Shown here one piece after another: positions 8,013 through 16,808 of a stretch of 64,000 nucleotides of DNA; position 1 is the first letter of the stretch; each line of letters starts with the position of its first letter. Origin of the DNA: an uncultured Collinsella sp. (GTDB taxonomy: Bacteria > Actinomycetota > Coriobacteriia > Coriobacteriales > Coriobacteriaceae); the NCBI GenBank assembly GCA_900544115.1, contig UQTW01000006.1:1-64000 (forward strand). The letters run 5' to 3'. Under the pieces are notes generated by a model. The model was not told where the DNA came from and did no database searches. It saw only the letters and a program-made list of their open reading frames with translations. The translations under genes were made by a program, and so were the position numbers.

Positions 8013-8903
8013 TCACGAAGCAAGATGACGCAATAGGTGCAGAAAAACCGTCTGGTGTCGATCAGTCCAGGAATTTTGCCGATAGCAAAAGTAGATAGGC
8101 AAGGTTACATCACGCGAACCTTCAATGGAGCACTCACTCACTTCTGACCCATCCGATGCGAGAGAGGACCCAGACAAACTCAATATCAATCCCCCGGCTT
8201 GAAGAAACTCAGTCTGAGCCCTGCTTCCGTATTCAACATCACGGAAGCGAAAATTGACGAGCTGGGCTTCGGGACATTGATTGATTGCATTGAGACAGGG
8301 TGACAAATTAATGGGAACAGCGAGCCTGCCGCCCAGTAATTCGCGAATGGTCATGGCGCCCACAGATTGATGACCCGCCGGGCACGAAAGAACCTTGAGC
8401 TCTTTTTCACCCAAATATTTTGAAGAAAGGACGCTGTCCCGTGGTTCCTCGAATGAGATAGCCGCGTCCGAAATTCCAAGTATAAGTGATTCAAAGCATG
8501 TTGCCGTTGGCTGATGCCACACATCAAGATGAATCTGAGGGTGCGAGCGTTCAAACGAGTCATACCATTTTTCGGCAAAAAGGCGCCCCCGTCCATGAAG
8601 GCAGGGGGCGTAAAGACGAAAGTGGCCATCGGGCGAAACGCCGTCGCCCCTCGATTGAGCGTACTTTTTGAGATCGTCGACTTGTGCCAAGATCACGCGT
8701 GCACGACGTGCAAATTCTCTGCCCGCCGGAGACAAAACAGCCTCCCCCGCCGATCGGTCGAGCAAAACAATCTGATACTCAGATTCCAACTTTTTGATTG
8801 CCGACGAAACGGCCTGCGGACTCACATGAACGGCGCGAGCTGCTTTGCGCACGCCGCCATAGTTCGCTACCGCTTGAAGGTATTCGAGTTGAGAAAGCTG
8901 CAT
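8013..8903 (-). CDS. LysR-family transcriptional regulator
   Basis: A 296-aa regulator with the N-terminal winged helix-turn-helix of LysR proteins (LEYLQAVANYGGVRKAARAVHVSPQAVSSAIKKLE, described by residues 7-41) followed by a substrate-binding-like domain from about residue 95. GGAG precedes the ATG. It lies 119 bp upstream of the MFS gene on the same strand, so it may control that transporter, although LysR genes more often sit divergent to their targets. The ligand cannot be inferred. Confidence 0.88.
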   Translation of the reverse strand: MQLSQLEYLQAVANYGGVRKAARAVHVSPQAVSSAIKKLESEYQIVLLDRSAGEAVLSPAGREFARRARVILAQVDDLKKYAQSRGDGVSPDGHFRLYAPCLHGRGRLFAEKWYDSFERSHPQIHLDVWHQPTATCFESLILGISDAAISFEEPRDSVLSSKYLGEKELKVLSCPAGHQSVGAMTIRELLGGRLAVPINLSPCLNAINQCPEAQLVNFRFRDVEYGSRAQTEFLQAGGLILSLSGSSLASDGSEVSECSIEGSRDVTLPIYFCYRQNSWTDRHQTVFLHLLRHLAS

Positions 8904-8944
8904 AGATTACTCCAAAGGCAGCCAAGTCGACGGGCTACGCGCCC

Positions 8945-9280
8945 TCAGATGAGGTTCTCGCCCAGGTTTTTGCCGCCGAGGACGTGCATGTGGAAGTGCA
9001 TGACGGTCTGGCCGGCATTGACGCCCTTGTTGGAGATGACGCGGAAACCGTCCTCCAGGCCCTTGGCCTTGGCGACCTCCTGGATGGCGTGAGCCATAGC
9101 GCCCATGGTCTCGGCCGGCACGTTGTCGGCGATGTCGCTGTAGTGCTTCTTGGGGATCACGAGCGTGTGGACCGGCGCCTGGGGGTTAAGGTCGTCGAAC
9201 GCGACGACCTGATCGTCCTCATAGACAACGGTCGAGGGGATCTCGTGGTTGGCAATTTTGCAGAAGATGCAATCGCACAT
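8945..9280 (-). CDS. HIT-family nucleotide hydrolase or transferase
   Basis: A 111-aa histidine triad protein. CDCIFCKI near the N-terminus gives the zinc-type cysteines of the HINT branch, and HFHMHVLGG near the C-terminus is the His-x-His-x-His catalytic triad motif. HINT proteins hydrolyse purine nucleoside phosphoramidates. The ATG at MCDCIFCK follows AAAGGAACC; longer upstream in-frame sequence has no family similarity. It is the last gene of the xseA-xseB-HIT run. Confidence 0.93.
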   Translation of the reverse strand: MCDCIFCKIANHEIPSTVVYEDDQVVAFDDLNPQAPVHTLVIPKKHYSDIADNVPAETMGAMAHAIQEVAKAKGLEDGFRVISNKGVNAGQTVMHFHMHVLGGKNLGENLI

Positions 9281-9329
9281 GGTTGGTTCCTTTCTCACAG
9301 ACCAAGGTGATTTTATTTGGTCGGAATGG

Positions 9330-9596
9330 TTAGAACGAGAGGCTGTCGTCGGTGTTGGCGGCTTCGCCGTCGGTGAGCACGTCGTTGCCGTCGACGTCCT
9401 TAAGGAGCACCGAGACCTTCTGCTCGGCATCGGACAGGCGGGTGCGCAGGCTCTTGAGGAGCTCGACGCCGCGGGTGTAGCTCTCGAGCGACTCCTCGAG
9501 CTCCATATCGCCCGACTCCAGGCTGCGGATGATGAGCTCCAGCTCCTGCGAGGCCTGCTTGTACGTAAGCTGCTCGACCGGGGTCTTCTCTGCCAT
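9330..9596 (-). CDS. xseB: Exodeoxyribonuclease VII small subunit
   Basis: The 88-aa small subunit binds the C-terminal region of XseA in multiple copies to form exonuclease VII, which degrades single-stranded DNA to oligonucleotides. The segment LTYKQASQELELIIRSLE and the following LEESLESYTRGVELLK are the typical helical hairpin. AAAGGA precedes the ATG. It lies 42 bp after xseA, as in many genomes. The acidic tail beyond residue 75 is variable. Confidence 0.93.
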   Translation of the reverse strand: MAEKTPVEQLTYKQASQELELIIRSLESGDMELEESLESYTRGVELLKSLRTRLSDAEQKVSVLLKDVDGNDVLTDGEAANTDDSLSF

Positions 9597-9638
9597 ATCT
9601 GTTTCCTTTCCTAAGGGTCTATCACTGTGAAACGAGGT

Positions 9639-11117
9639 CTACTCGACCGCGTTGACGGTTGCCGACACGTTACCGTCCGCCATGCGCACGCGGATGGCGT
9701 CGCCTGGCTTAAAGGTCTGGGCACTCGTAGCCACACCATCATCGCTGTACGCGATGGAATAGCCGCGGGCAAGTACCTTAAGCGGCGACAGGGCCTCGAG
9801 CGAGGCTGCCGCACGGCCCAGGTCGGACGCCGGCCTGCTGAGCATCGTACGTCCCTGATGCTCCAGACGGGAGCTTGCGAGCATGAGCGCATGGCGCTTG
9901 CCATCGAGCCCCGAGGTGCTTGCGACCAAGCGCTCGGGCAGACGCTCGAAGTTGGAGCGGAAGGCCCCAACCGAGCGCGTTATGGCGCCGGACAGACGAT
10001 CGGCCGTCAAGGCAAGCTCCGATTCGCGGCGCTCGACCATAAACGTTGGGTCGTTGAGGCACGGGCGGCGCGCGGCTGCATCGAGCGCATCGCCCAGACG
10101 GGCCGTATAGGTATCCCAGGCGCGGCGACCACGCTGATCGAGCATCTCCAAATCAACCTGATTCGACCCAATCATCGAAGCCATCGCGGCGCCCAGACGC
10201 TGATGACGCGCCTCGAGTACATCGGCCAACTCCGTCATAGCCGGCGCCACCGATTCGGCCGCCGCCGTGGGCGTGGAGGCCCGGCGGTCGCTCACCATGT
10301 CGCAGATCGAGGTATCGGGCTCATGGCCAATGCCCGTCACCACGGGCACGGGACAGGCCGCCACCGCACGGGCAAGCCCTTCGTCGTTAAAGGTCATAAG
10401 GTCTTCGAAGGAGCCACCGCCGCGCACCAGCAAGATGCAATCGGGCGCCGGCATAATGGCGGCGGCGCGGCGCAAGCCTTCAATAAGCTCCGCCGGCGCA
10501 CCCTCACCCTGGACCTTTGCGCCCACGCAGACGACTTCGACGAGCGGGTTGCGACGGCGCAGCGTACGCTTGACGTCGTCGATTACGGCGCCCGAAAGCG
10601 AGGTGACGACCGCCACACGCGAGCAAAACACCGGAATGCGACGTTTGCGTGCCTCGTCCATCAGGCCCTCGCGACGCAGCTTTTCGGCCAGTTGCGCCAC
10701 TTGTTGACGCAGCAGGCCCTCCCCCGCCAGCGAAAACGAGCGAGCGACGAAGCTCATGCGGCCTGTGGGCTTGTAGAGATTAAAGCTGCCCTTAAAGCTC
10801 ACCTGCATGCCGTCGCGCAGATCGAAGGTGCGCTTAAGGTAGGCGCCCTTCCAGATGATACAGTCGACGGCCGCCGAGTCGTCCTTGATTTGGAAGTAGC
10901 AGTGGCCGCTTCGGGCATTGGGACCGCGGAAACCAGTGACCTCACCCAAAACGCTCAGCTGTGGAATGGCATCGAGCGCGCCGGCGGCGATCTCCACCGC
11001 TTGGCTCACGCTGAGCTCTTTGCGCTCCTGCTCGTCCGATCCGTCGAACTCGGCGGAAACGGCATTGCCGGTTAGATTCCAGCCTGCCACGCAGCCCCCT
11101 TTCGTCATCGTGCACAT
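9639..11117 (-). CDS. xseA: Exodeoxyribonuclease VII large subunit
   Basis: Catalytic subunit of exonuclease VII, acting in mismatch and recombination-linked DNA repair. An N-terminal OB-fold (from LSVSQAVEIAAGALDAIP through GHCYFQIKDDSA) is followed by the nuclease core with LLVRGGGSFEDL, GIGHEPDTSICD and RASTPTAAAE, all conserved in XseA. The C-terminal helical region and the ALSPLKVLARGYSIA block are present. At up to 492 aa the length is usual. Start is uncertain: the ATG used has a close GGAG, but a GTG 27 nt inside (at 11090) follows an AAAGGGGG and is an equally good candidate. Confidence 0.94.
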   Translation of the reverse strand: MCTMTKGGCVAGWNLTGNAVSAEFDGSDEQERKELSVSQAVEIAAGALDAIPQLSVLGEVTGFRGPNARSGHCYFQIKDDSAAVDCIIWKGAYLKRTFDLRDGMQVSFKGSFNLYKPTGRMSFVARSFSLAGEGLLRQQVAQLAEKLRREGLMDEARKRRIPVFCSRVAVVTSLSGAVIDDVKRTLRRRNPLVEVVCVGAKVQGEGAPAELIEGLRRAAAIMPAPDCILLVRGGGSFEDLMTFNDEGLARAVAACPVPVVTGIGHEPDTSICDMVSDRRASTPTAAAESVAPAMTELADVLEARHQRLGAAMASMIGSNQVDLEMLDQRGRRAWDTYTARLGDALDAAARRPCLNDPTFMVERRESELALTADRLSGAITRSVGAFRSNFERLPERLVASTSGLDGKRHALMLASSRLEHQGRTMLSRPASDLGRAAASLEALSPLKVLARGYSIAYSDDGVATSAQTFKPGDAIRVRMADGNVSATVNAVE

Positions 11118-11205
11118 GGGCTCCGGCCCTGCGCTAATTCAAGTCCAACACATAGTACAGCGCCGCGGGGACACAAATCCCCACGGCGCCCGTCGGTCCC
11201 ATTTG

Positions 11206-11910
11206 TTATCGGTTGGAGTTTCTGTTGTAGCGAGCCATAAGGTAGAGCAGCTGAATAATCGAGGTGAGCGCCGCGGCCACGTAGGTGAGCGCGGCAGCCG
11301 TCAACACCTTCTTGGCACCGTTGACCTGCTTGGAACTCATGCCCGACTGCTCAATATACGCCACGGCACGTCGGCTGGCATCAATCTCGACCGGCAGCGT
11401 AACCAGCTGGAATAGCACACTAAACGAGAAGAAGATCAGCGCGAGGGTCGTGAGCCCTGCTATGTTCATAAACAGGCCCATGAGCAGCACGATCGTCCAG
11501 GTGTTCTGGGTAAAGTTGACGACGGGGACCAAAGCGGTGCGTACCTTCATCATGGCGTAACCGCTTTGACGCTGCGCGGCATGACCTGCCTCGTGGCAAG
11601 CGACAGCAACGCTTGCGACCGAGCCGCCCGAACGGTTGGAATCCGACAGATACAGGTTGTTATCCTGCGGGTTGTAATGGTCGGTGAGCTCACCGGCGAC
11701 ACCCTTGATACCCACGGCGTTGCAACCGTTGGCGTCGAGCATGCGGCGAGCGACCGTGGCACCCGTGTCGCCGTCCGAGCGAACCTTGGACCAGGTCTTG
11801 TACGTCGAGTTGATATAGCTCTGCGCAGCAAGGCCAAGCACTGTACAAACAAGAACAACCAGCAGGTACAGCGGGTCGATGCCAAAGCCATATCCATAGT
11901 AATAGGGCAT
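11206..11910 (-). CDS. YugP-like membrane zinc metallopeptidase
   Basis: A 234-aa integral membrane protein of the Zn-peptidase_2 (YugP) family. The zinc motif HEAGHAAQ lies near residue 107. A transmembrane segment precedes it and two or three follow, with a C-terminal stretch near YLMARYNRN. Bacillus YugP-type proteins are predicted proteases of unknown substrate. Start MPYYYGYGFG is preceded by GGAGG and matches the family's tyrosine-rich beginning. It is a single-gene unit between xseA and rnd on the same strand. Confidence 0.88.
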   Translation of the reverse strand: MPYYYGYGFGIDPLYLLVVLVCTVLGLAAQSYINSTYKTWSKVRSDGDTGATVARRMLDANGCNAVGIKGVAGELTDHYNPQDNNLYLSDSNRSGGSVASVAVACHEAGHAAQRQSGYAMMKVRTALVPVVNFTQNTWTIVLLMGLFMNIAGLTTLALIFFSFSVLFQLVTLPVEIDASRRAVAYIEQSGMSSKQVNGAKKVLTAAALTYVAAALTSIIQLLYLMARYNRNSNR

Positions 11911-12043
11911 ACGAATTCCTCCGAATCGAGTTACACGTTGGAGGCATTCTACCCACTCGGATGACGAGCAAATCAGCATCTATGTTTTGGCATTGCCACC
12001 CTAGAATGTTTGTATCGCATGGTAAAACCGCGGAACTATATAA

Positions 12044-13177
12044 CTATAAAAGCTCGATTTTGCCGTCTTTGACCGTAAGACCCATATTGCCGGAAAGCAG
12101 ATCGTCCAGGCGCGAGCCCACAAGCTCAAAGCGCCAGCCTTCGCGCAGGGGACTCTGCTCGGGATGCTCAATATAGTCGGCCAGGTCATCGCGCGAGGCA
12201 ATGACCGAGGTCGCTACGCCCGAGCGCTCGGCAACCAAGCGAATAAGCGCATACATAAGGTCGGTCACGCTCTCCAACTCCGGCGAAATCTGGCGATGCC
12301 CGCGCACCATGAGCGGCAGGCGGTCGTGCGGGCAGCTCGCGCCGCGTTTGATGGCCATGAGCGCGCCGTCCACATCGCGCTCCCCCAGCTGGTCGGTGCC
12401 GCGGATGCTGCGGAACTCCTCGACGCGCACGGGATTGCGCTTGACGAGCGCCAGCAGCGTATCGTCGGACATGACCCACTTGCGCGGGATGTTGCGGCGC
12501 TCGGCGCGGTCCTCGCGCCAGGCGGCGAGCTCGCGCGCGATACCCAGCTGGTGACGACTACACGAATTGATACGTTTGACCTTGCGGAACGCCTCGTGAC
12601 GATCGGCGCGATAATGCGACTCGTCGGCCAGCGGACGCAGCTCATCGAGCACCCAGTCCACCCGGCCCAGCTCGCGCAGGCGACTCATCATCTCGGTATA
12701 GGCAACGATCAGATACTTGACGTCATCGATCGCGTACTCGATCTGTTTGTCGGTCAGCGGGCGGCGCGACCAATCGGTCAGTGACTCGGTCTTGGGCAAT
12801 GAGACACCGCAAAACGTCTGCACGAGCGCGCCGTAGGAAATCTGCTGGCGCTCGCCCAAAAAGGCGGCGGCCACCTGCGTGTCAAAAATGGGACGCGGCA
12901 GCACGCCCACGGTATGGAGCATAACCTCCATATCCTGCGAGCAGGCGTGAAATACCTTGGTCACGCTCTCATCGCCCATAAGCTCGGCCAGCGGCGATAG
13001 GTCGTCGATCACCAGAGGATCGACCGCGACGCTCTCGGCAGGGGTGGCAATCTGAACCAAGCACAGGCGCGGGTGGAACGTGCGCTCGCGCAAAAACTCG
13101 GTATCGACGGCAATCGCGTCGAACTCGAGGGCGCGCTGACAAAAGTCGAGCAGAGCCTGATGTGTGGAAATGTACAT
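12044..13177 (-). CDS. rnd: Ribonuclease D
   Basis: A 3'-5' exoribonuclease that trims stable RNA 3' ends, notably tRNA precursors. The DEDD exonuclease motifs are visible: VDTEFLRERTF (Exo I), FHACSQDMEV (Exo II) and YAIDDVKYL (Exo III), with the Exo III tyrosine shifted as usual. HRDC domains follow: the first at about residues 205-285 and probably a second near the C-terminus. At 377 aa from MYISTH it matches family length. Only a weak GGGTTGAT stands before this ATG. Confidence 0.93.
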   Translation of the reverse strand: MYISTHQALLDFCQRALEFDAIAVDTEFLRERTFHPRLCLVQIATPAESVAVDPLVIDDLSPLAELMGDESVTKVFHACSQDMEVMLHTVGVLPRPIFDTQVAAAFLGERQQISYGALVQTFCGVSLPKTESLTDWSRRPLTDKQIEYAIDDVKYLIVAYTEMMSRLRELGRVDWVLDELRPLADESHYRADRHEAFRKVKRINSCSRHQLGIARELAAWREDRAERRNIPRKWVMSDDTLLALVKRNPVRVEEFRSIRGTDQLGERDVDGALMAIKRGASCPHDRLPLMVRGHRQISPELESVTDLMYALIRLVAERSGVATSVIASRDDLADYIEHPEQSPLREGWRFELVGSRLDDLLSGNMGLTVKDGKIELL

Positions 13178-13275
13178 ATCAACCCATCGAATAAGGTTAG
13201 GCCCGAAAAACACGGGTAGGATATCGGCATTGCCCTACAACTATACTCGGTTAGTCACAGAACGGGAACGTAAGT

Positions 13276-14193
13276 ATGCGCTGCCTTATCATCCACAACC
13301 CGGCATCGGGCCCCAGCTCAGATGAAATCTACGCGTTCACGCACGCCCTCGCGCAGGGCGGCGACGAGGTCGTGATGCGTTTTATCGGCGATGGCATGGA
13401 ACCCGAGGACGCCGTGGCAGACGTGCGCGAGTTTGATCGCGTGGTGATTTCGGGCGGCGACGGCACCGTCTCCAACGTGCTCGACCAAATGCGCGGATGC
13501 GGCGTCCCCACGCTCGTCTTCCCCTCCGGCACGGCTTGCCTGTTCTTTAACAACATTGGCAATGCCCCCGAGGCCGCGGCGCTCGCCAAGGCCTGCCGCG
13601 TCGGCCGTACCGTCAAGGCGGACATGGGCGAGCTCTTTTGGCTCGACGAGAACGGCAACGAAAAGCGCCACGGCTTTATTATCATCGCCGGATCGGGCTA
13701 CGACGCCGAGATCATGATGAAGGCCGCTCCCACCAAAAACGACATCGGCGAGATCGCCTACTTCCTCTCTGCGCTCGCCACGCCCAACCCCACGGTGGCG
13801 CACTTTACGATTGAGCATGACGGCATTGTCGAGGAGCTCGACGGCATCTGCTGCATGGCCGGCAACACCTCGGTCATCCAAAACGACATCAACCTGTTCC
13901 CCGACTGCCGCATGAACGACGGCATGGTCGACATCGCGGTCATCGAGCCCGTAAAAACCGTGCAGCTCCTCCCGACCGTGATCACCGCCGCGCTCGACCC
14001 CGCCGGCAAGGTGCTCGGCCGCCCGCAGTTTAAGATCATCCAGACCAAAGAAGCCAAGATCACCTGCACCCCGTCGCTGGGCATGCAGTTCGATGGCGAA
14101 ATCATCTCCAGCAACTCGGGCGTCTTTGGAGCCCGCGCACTTCCGCAATGCCTCGACCTCATCGTCGACGAATTCTCCCCACTCGGAAAATAG
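13276..14193 (+). CDS. Diacylglycerol/lipid kinase family protein
   Basis: A 305-aa protein of the DagK/YegS/LCB5 family, which phosphorylates diacylglycerol or related lipids at the membrane surface. VISGGDGTVSNVL near residue 57 is the nucleotide-binding GGDGT motif, and FPSGTACLF and AGSGYDAEIM follow in the expected order. The C-terminal GMQFDGEI block is the second conserved element. The 30-aa membrane peptide gene follows 9 nt downstream, suggesting co-transcription, before a strong terminator. Confidence 0.9.
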   Translation: MRCLIIHNPASGPSSDEIYAFTHALAQGGDEVVMRFIGDGMEPEDAVADVREFDRVVISGGDGTVSNVLDQMRGCGVPTLVFPSGTACLFFNNIGNAPEAAALAKACRVGRTVKADMGELFWLDENGNEKRHGFIIIAGSGYDAEIMMKAAPTKNDIGEIAYFLSALATPNPTVAHFTIEHDGIVEELDGICCMAGNTSVIQNDINLFPDCRMNDGMVDIAVIEPVKTVQLLPTVITAALDPAGKVLGRPQFKIIQTKEAKITCTPSLGMQFDGEIISSNSGVFGARALPQCLDLIVDEFSPLGK

Positions 14194-14202
14194 GAGGACC
14201 CC

Positions 14203-14295
14203 ATGAACGACAATCCCCTGCTCGGCTTTATCGTCATCGTTTTGGCCATGCTCATCGGCTATGCGATTAACGTTATCCACCGCCGGAAGAAGTAA
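14203..14295 (+). CDS. 30-aa single-span membrane peptide
   Basis: A short ORF with a near-ideal ribosome site: AGGAGG 6 nt before the ATG. It encodes MNDNPLLGF, about 17 hydrophobic residues (IVIVLAMLIGYAINVI) and a basic tail HRRKK, so it is predicted to span the membrane once with the positive end inside. It lies between the lipid kinase stop and a strong terminator, and is probably the last gene of that transcript. I recognise no family. It may be an accessory subunit for the membrane-acting kinase. Confidence 0.65.
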   Translation: MNDNPLLGFIVIVLAMLIGYAINVIHRRKK

Positions 14296-14332
14296 TTCCA
14301 CATTGGTATGATATTCATCCAATCATCGTCTC

Positions 14333-14371
14333 CCCCGTTGTTTATGCATTTGCCAAACAGCGGGGTTTTTT
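14333..14371 (+). terminator. Terminator of the lipid kinase transcript
   Basis: CCCCGTTGTTT pairs with AAACAGCGGGG (11 bp, one G-U), followed by TTTTTT. It closes the kinase and small-peptide unit. Confidence 0.9.
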
Positions 14372-14489
14372 CTTTGCGCCCCGTGCAAGGTGCTTTATTC
14401 AGGTAGAGTAATTGCAGGGTGCCTTTATTTAAGTAAAGCTACATAATGAGTATTCTTATCCGTTCATCGCATATTTTAGGACGCTCATC

Positions 14490-14517
14490 GAGTATTCATC
14501 GAAATAGATGAATACTC
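14490..14517. promoter_or_regulatory. Inverted repeat upstream of the C69 peptidase
   Basis: GAGTATTCATC and GATGAATACTC are perfect 11-bp arms with a 6-nt spacer. A further GAGTATTC half lies near 14449. Around 14386-14445 there is also an imperfect direct repeat (GGTG-CTTTATT…AGTAA units). The AT-rich 230-bp stretch has no gene and looks like a regulated promoter region. Confidence 0.5.
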
Positions 14518-14601
14518 TTTAGACTTCCTATAGGCTAATAGATGTATTTATTAGCTGAGATTCCACATAGCTTTGCGGGGTCTCAACAGTTGGGAGGGAT
14601 T

Positions 14602-16404
14602 ATGAGGTTTACTCATCCTGTCAACACGCTCAAGAAGCTTGGCTGCAGCCTTGCATTCGGAGCAGCGGCCATTATGGCCATGCCGACCTCGGCGCTCGCT
14701 TGCACCCAGATCTACATGGGCAGCAAACTCACGGCGGACGGCAACACGTACTACGGCCGCGCAGAGGACTTTAGCCCGCGCTATATCAAGCACTTTGGCA
14801 TTGAGCCTGCGCACAAGGACGGCAGCGAGTATAGCTCGCTCGAATCCGGCTTTGAGTACAAGTCCAAGGGCGCGACCTACCGCTACACCTTCGTTCGCGA
14901 CAACCCCTCTCAGTGGGAAGATCGCTATGACGCTTATTCCGAGGCTGGCATCAACGAGAAGGGCGTCTCCTGCTCTGCCACGCTGAGCACCTCCTACAAC
15001 GAGAAGGCTGAGGAGGCCGACCCCATTACCGAGGAGACCGGCATCGGTGAGTACAATTACGCCAGCGTCATCCTGGGCGAGAGTGCCACGGCCCGCGAGG
15101 GCGTCGAGCTCCTCGGTAGCCTAGTCGACGAGCAGGGCATCTGCACCAACGACCAGGTCATCATCGCCGACAACAACGAGACCTGGCTGTTCGCCGGACT
15201 TTCTGGCCATCAGTGGATTGCCATGAAGCTCACCGACGACATCGCCTCGGTCAACCCCAACATCGGCAACCTTAACTACAAGGTCAACCTCGACGACACC
15301 GAGAACTGCCTCCACTCCAAGGACATTCAGACCATGCCCGAAGAAAAGGGCTTTGCCAAGTACTTCGAGGACGGCCAGTTCGACGTTGCCCAGACCTACG
15401 GTGAGGAAATTAGCGATAAGGCCATGCATTCTTGGTCTCGCTATATCCAGGGCCGCGATTATTTCATGGCTCCGCTTGCCGAGGGCACCGACTACGAGAT
15501 CGTTAAGGACGAGCGCGAAGATGCTCGTGCCACGACCGGCGCCCTGGTCCACGAGATGCAGCCGCTGTTCTTCCAGCCCGGCAAGTCCGACTGGAACACC
15601 TTTGAGATGATCCGCAGCTTTGCCACTCGTGGCGAGAATGTCGCCGGCCTCAACGCCAACACCGACGGTGCCTATGCCATCGGCTCCAACCGTAACACCG
15701 AGATCCACACCTTCCAGATCCGTCAGGGCATGGACCCCGAGATCGCGACCATCCAGTGGGAGATGCTCTCCAACGCCGAGTTCTCCGTCGCTATTCCCTT
15801 CTACTCCGCACTGCTCACCGAGGTCAGCCCCTACTTCAGCGATCAGGATGTCTCCTTCGATCACTGTGAAGAGGAAGACGTCGTGAACAACGAGGAGCCC
15901 AAGAACTCCATCAATTACGTCCTCATGGACATCAACACGCTCGCCGAGGAGAACCGCGACAACTGCGCCACCGGCGTCCGCGCCTATCTCGACGCTCTGC
16001 AGAAGGAGCTCATCGAGCAGAACCTGACCGTCGACGAGGCCATGCAAGCTGCCGAGGGCACCGAGGCCCGCACCGCCCTGGCCAACAAGGCTGGCAAAGC
16101 CGCGACCAAGAACACCTACGTCAAGTGCAAGGCCATGCTCGAGGAGATGCGCGATTACCTCAAGAAGGGCGACTTCTCCGAGAAGTTCGTCCCGAGTGAC
16201 TACGATGCCGACAACGACTGCCTGGTCGAGTCCACCACCTACGCCGACGAGGCCCTCTCCGATGAGGACGTTGCCGAGCCCGAGGTTAAGGAAGAGGCAA
16301 CCGAGGAGAAGTCAGAGGGCAACAACATGGCCGCCATGGCTGTTGGTGCCGTCGTCATCATCGGTGTCTGCGGCTTCGTGCTCTATCGTCGCAAGAAGGC
16401 CTAA
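14602..16404 (+). CDS. Secreted, membrane-anchored C69 family dipeptidase
   Basis: An N-terminal-nucleophile hydrolase of peptidase family C69, known for dipeptidase activity. A signal peptide (residues 1-32, ending SALA) precedes CTQIYMGSKLTADGNTYYGR, whose first Cys becomes the catalytic N-terminus after cleavage. The catalytic domain runs to about residue 450. The remainder is acidic (EVKEEATEEKSE), then a transmembrane helix near residues 575-595 and a basic YRRKKA end, so it is anchored with the enzyme outside; no LPxTG motif is seen. Start MRFTHPV follows GGGAGGG; 600 aa. It would supply amino acids from peptides to a fermenting cell. Confidence 0.9.
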   Translation: MRFTHPVNTLKKLGCSLAFGAAAIMAMPTSALACTQIYMGSKLTADGNTYYGRAEDFSPRYIKHFGIEPAHKDGSEYSSLESGFEYKSKGATYRYTFVRDNPSQWEDRYDAYSEAGINEKGVSCSATLSTSYNEKAEEADPITEETGIGEYNYASVILGESATAREGVELLGSLVDEQGICTNDQVIIADNNETWLFAGLSGHQWIAMKLTDDIASVNPNIGNLNYKVNLDDTENCLHSKDIQTMPEEKGFAKYFEDGQFDVAQTYGEEISDKAMHSWSRYIQGRDYFMAPLAEGTDYEIVKDEREDARATTGALVHEMQPLFFQPGKSDWNTFEMIRSFATRGENVAGLNANTDGAYAIGSNRNTEIHTFQIRQGMDPEIATIQWEMLSNAEFSVAIPFYSALLTEVSPYFSDQDVSFDHCEEEDVVNNEEPKNSINYVLMDINTLAEENRDNCATGVRAYLDALQKELIEQNLTVDEAMQAAEGTEARTALANKAGKAATKNTYVKCKAMLEEMRDYLKKGDFSEKFVPSDYDADNDCLVESTTYADEALSDEDVAEPEVKEEATEEKSEGNNMAAMAVGAVVIIGVCGFVLYRRKKA

Positions 16405-16420
16405 GACCCTCACGTTCTAA

Positions 16421-16456
16421 AGGAGGGCGAGACAGCGTGAGCGGCCTTGCCCTCCT
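16421..16456 (+). terminator. Hairpin after the C69 peptidase
   Basis: AGGAGGGC pairs with GCCCTCCT shortly past the peptidase stop. No T-tract follows, so termination is uncertain. Confidence 0.4.
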
Positions 16457-16532
16457 AGCCCGTCATCTGACCGGCGGGAAACGCCGCTGAAATCTTTTCA
16501 AAAAAGATTTCCCTGCACATATATCGCTGTGC

Positions 16533-16538
16533 TATAGT
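16533..16538 (+). promoter_or_regulatory. Likely -10 box for the Trp leader transcript
   Basis: TATAGT lies about 60 nt before the leader peptide start, in an AT-rich segment. The -35 region is unclear. Transcription would begin near 16545. Confidence 0.4.
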
Positions 16539-16596
16539 GCAGCGCAACAGCAACTAGGTGCGACCGCGCCACGGCATCACGAAAGGAGCCACCAAC

Positions 16597-16665
16597 ATGA
16601 AGAACTCGATGACGTCTCTCAACAACTGGTGGTGGCGTGATGCGAATACGATCGGTCGACGGTGA
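16597..16665 (+). CDS. Tryptophan-sensing leader peptide
   Basis: A 22-codon ORF with AAAGGAG 9 nt before its ATG. Codons 11-13 (16627-16635) are three consecutive TGG, giving NNWWWRD in the middle of the peptide. Trp is the rarest amino acid, so WWW in so short an ORF, followed by a terminator and a tryptophan-type transporter gene, is the classic signature of ribosome-mediated attenuation. In the family of trpL leaders, ribosome stalling at Trp codons when charged tRNA-Trp is scarce allows read-through. No similarity to the E. coli trpL peptide is needed beyond the Trp run. Confidence 0.85.
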   Translation: MKNSMTSLNNWWWRDANTIGRR

Positions 16666-16777
16666 GTCCCTCACGCCTGTTTTTGCGCTCTAGGTGATTG
16701 GAAGGCCTCCGGTTTCGACCGGGGGCCTTTTTCTATCTCGAGCCCGATCGCATTCGCATCACGCGCCTCCGTTTTTC
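16634..16777 (+). promoter_or_regulatory. Transcription attenuator of the Trp transporter operon
   Basis: Competing pairings visible by eye: 16634-16640 with 16671-16677 (GGCGTGA/TCACGCC); 16653-16659 with 16715-16721 (CGGTCGA/TCGACCG), which would break the terminator stem and so could be the antiterminator; and 16635-16655 with 16744-16764 (20 of 21 paired), enclosing the terminator and followed by GTTTTT. A ribosome stalled at the Trp codons would leave 16653-16659 free, whereas one at the stop codon would cover it. The folding logic is inference. Confidence 0.65.
16702..16732 (+). terminator. Attenuator terminator
   Basis: A 12-bp stem (one G-U) with a TTCG tetraloop, AAGGCCTCCGGT/ACCGGGGGCCTT, followed by TTT. 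It lies between the Trp leader peptide and the transporter gene. Confidence 0.85.
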
Positions 16778-16808
16778 TTGCACTCCCCTTTTTGAAAGGA
16801 CTTTCACC

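Noticed and set aside
9627..11075. 482-codon plus-strand ORF opposite xseA
   Set aside because: Arg/His-rich antisense frame; xseA has all family motifs.
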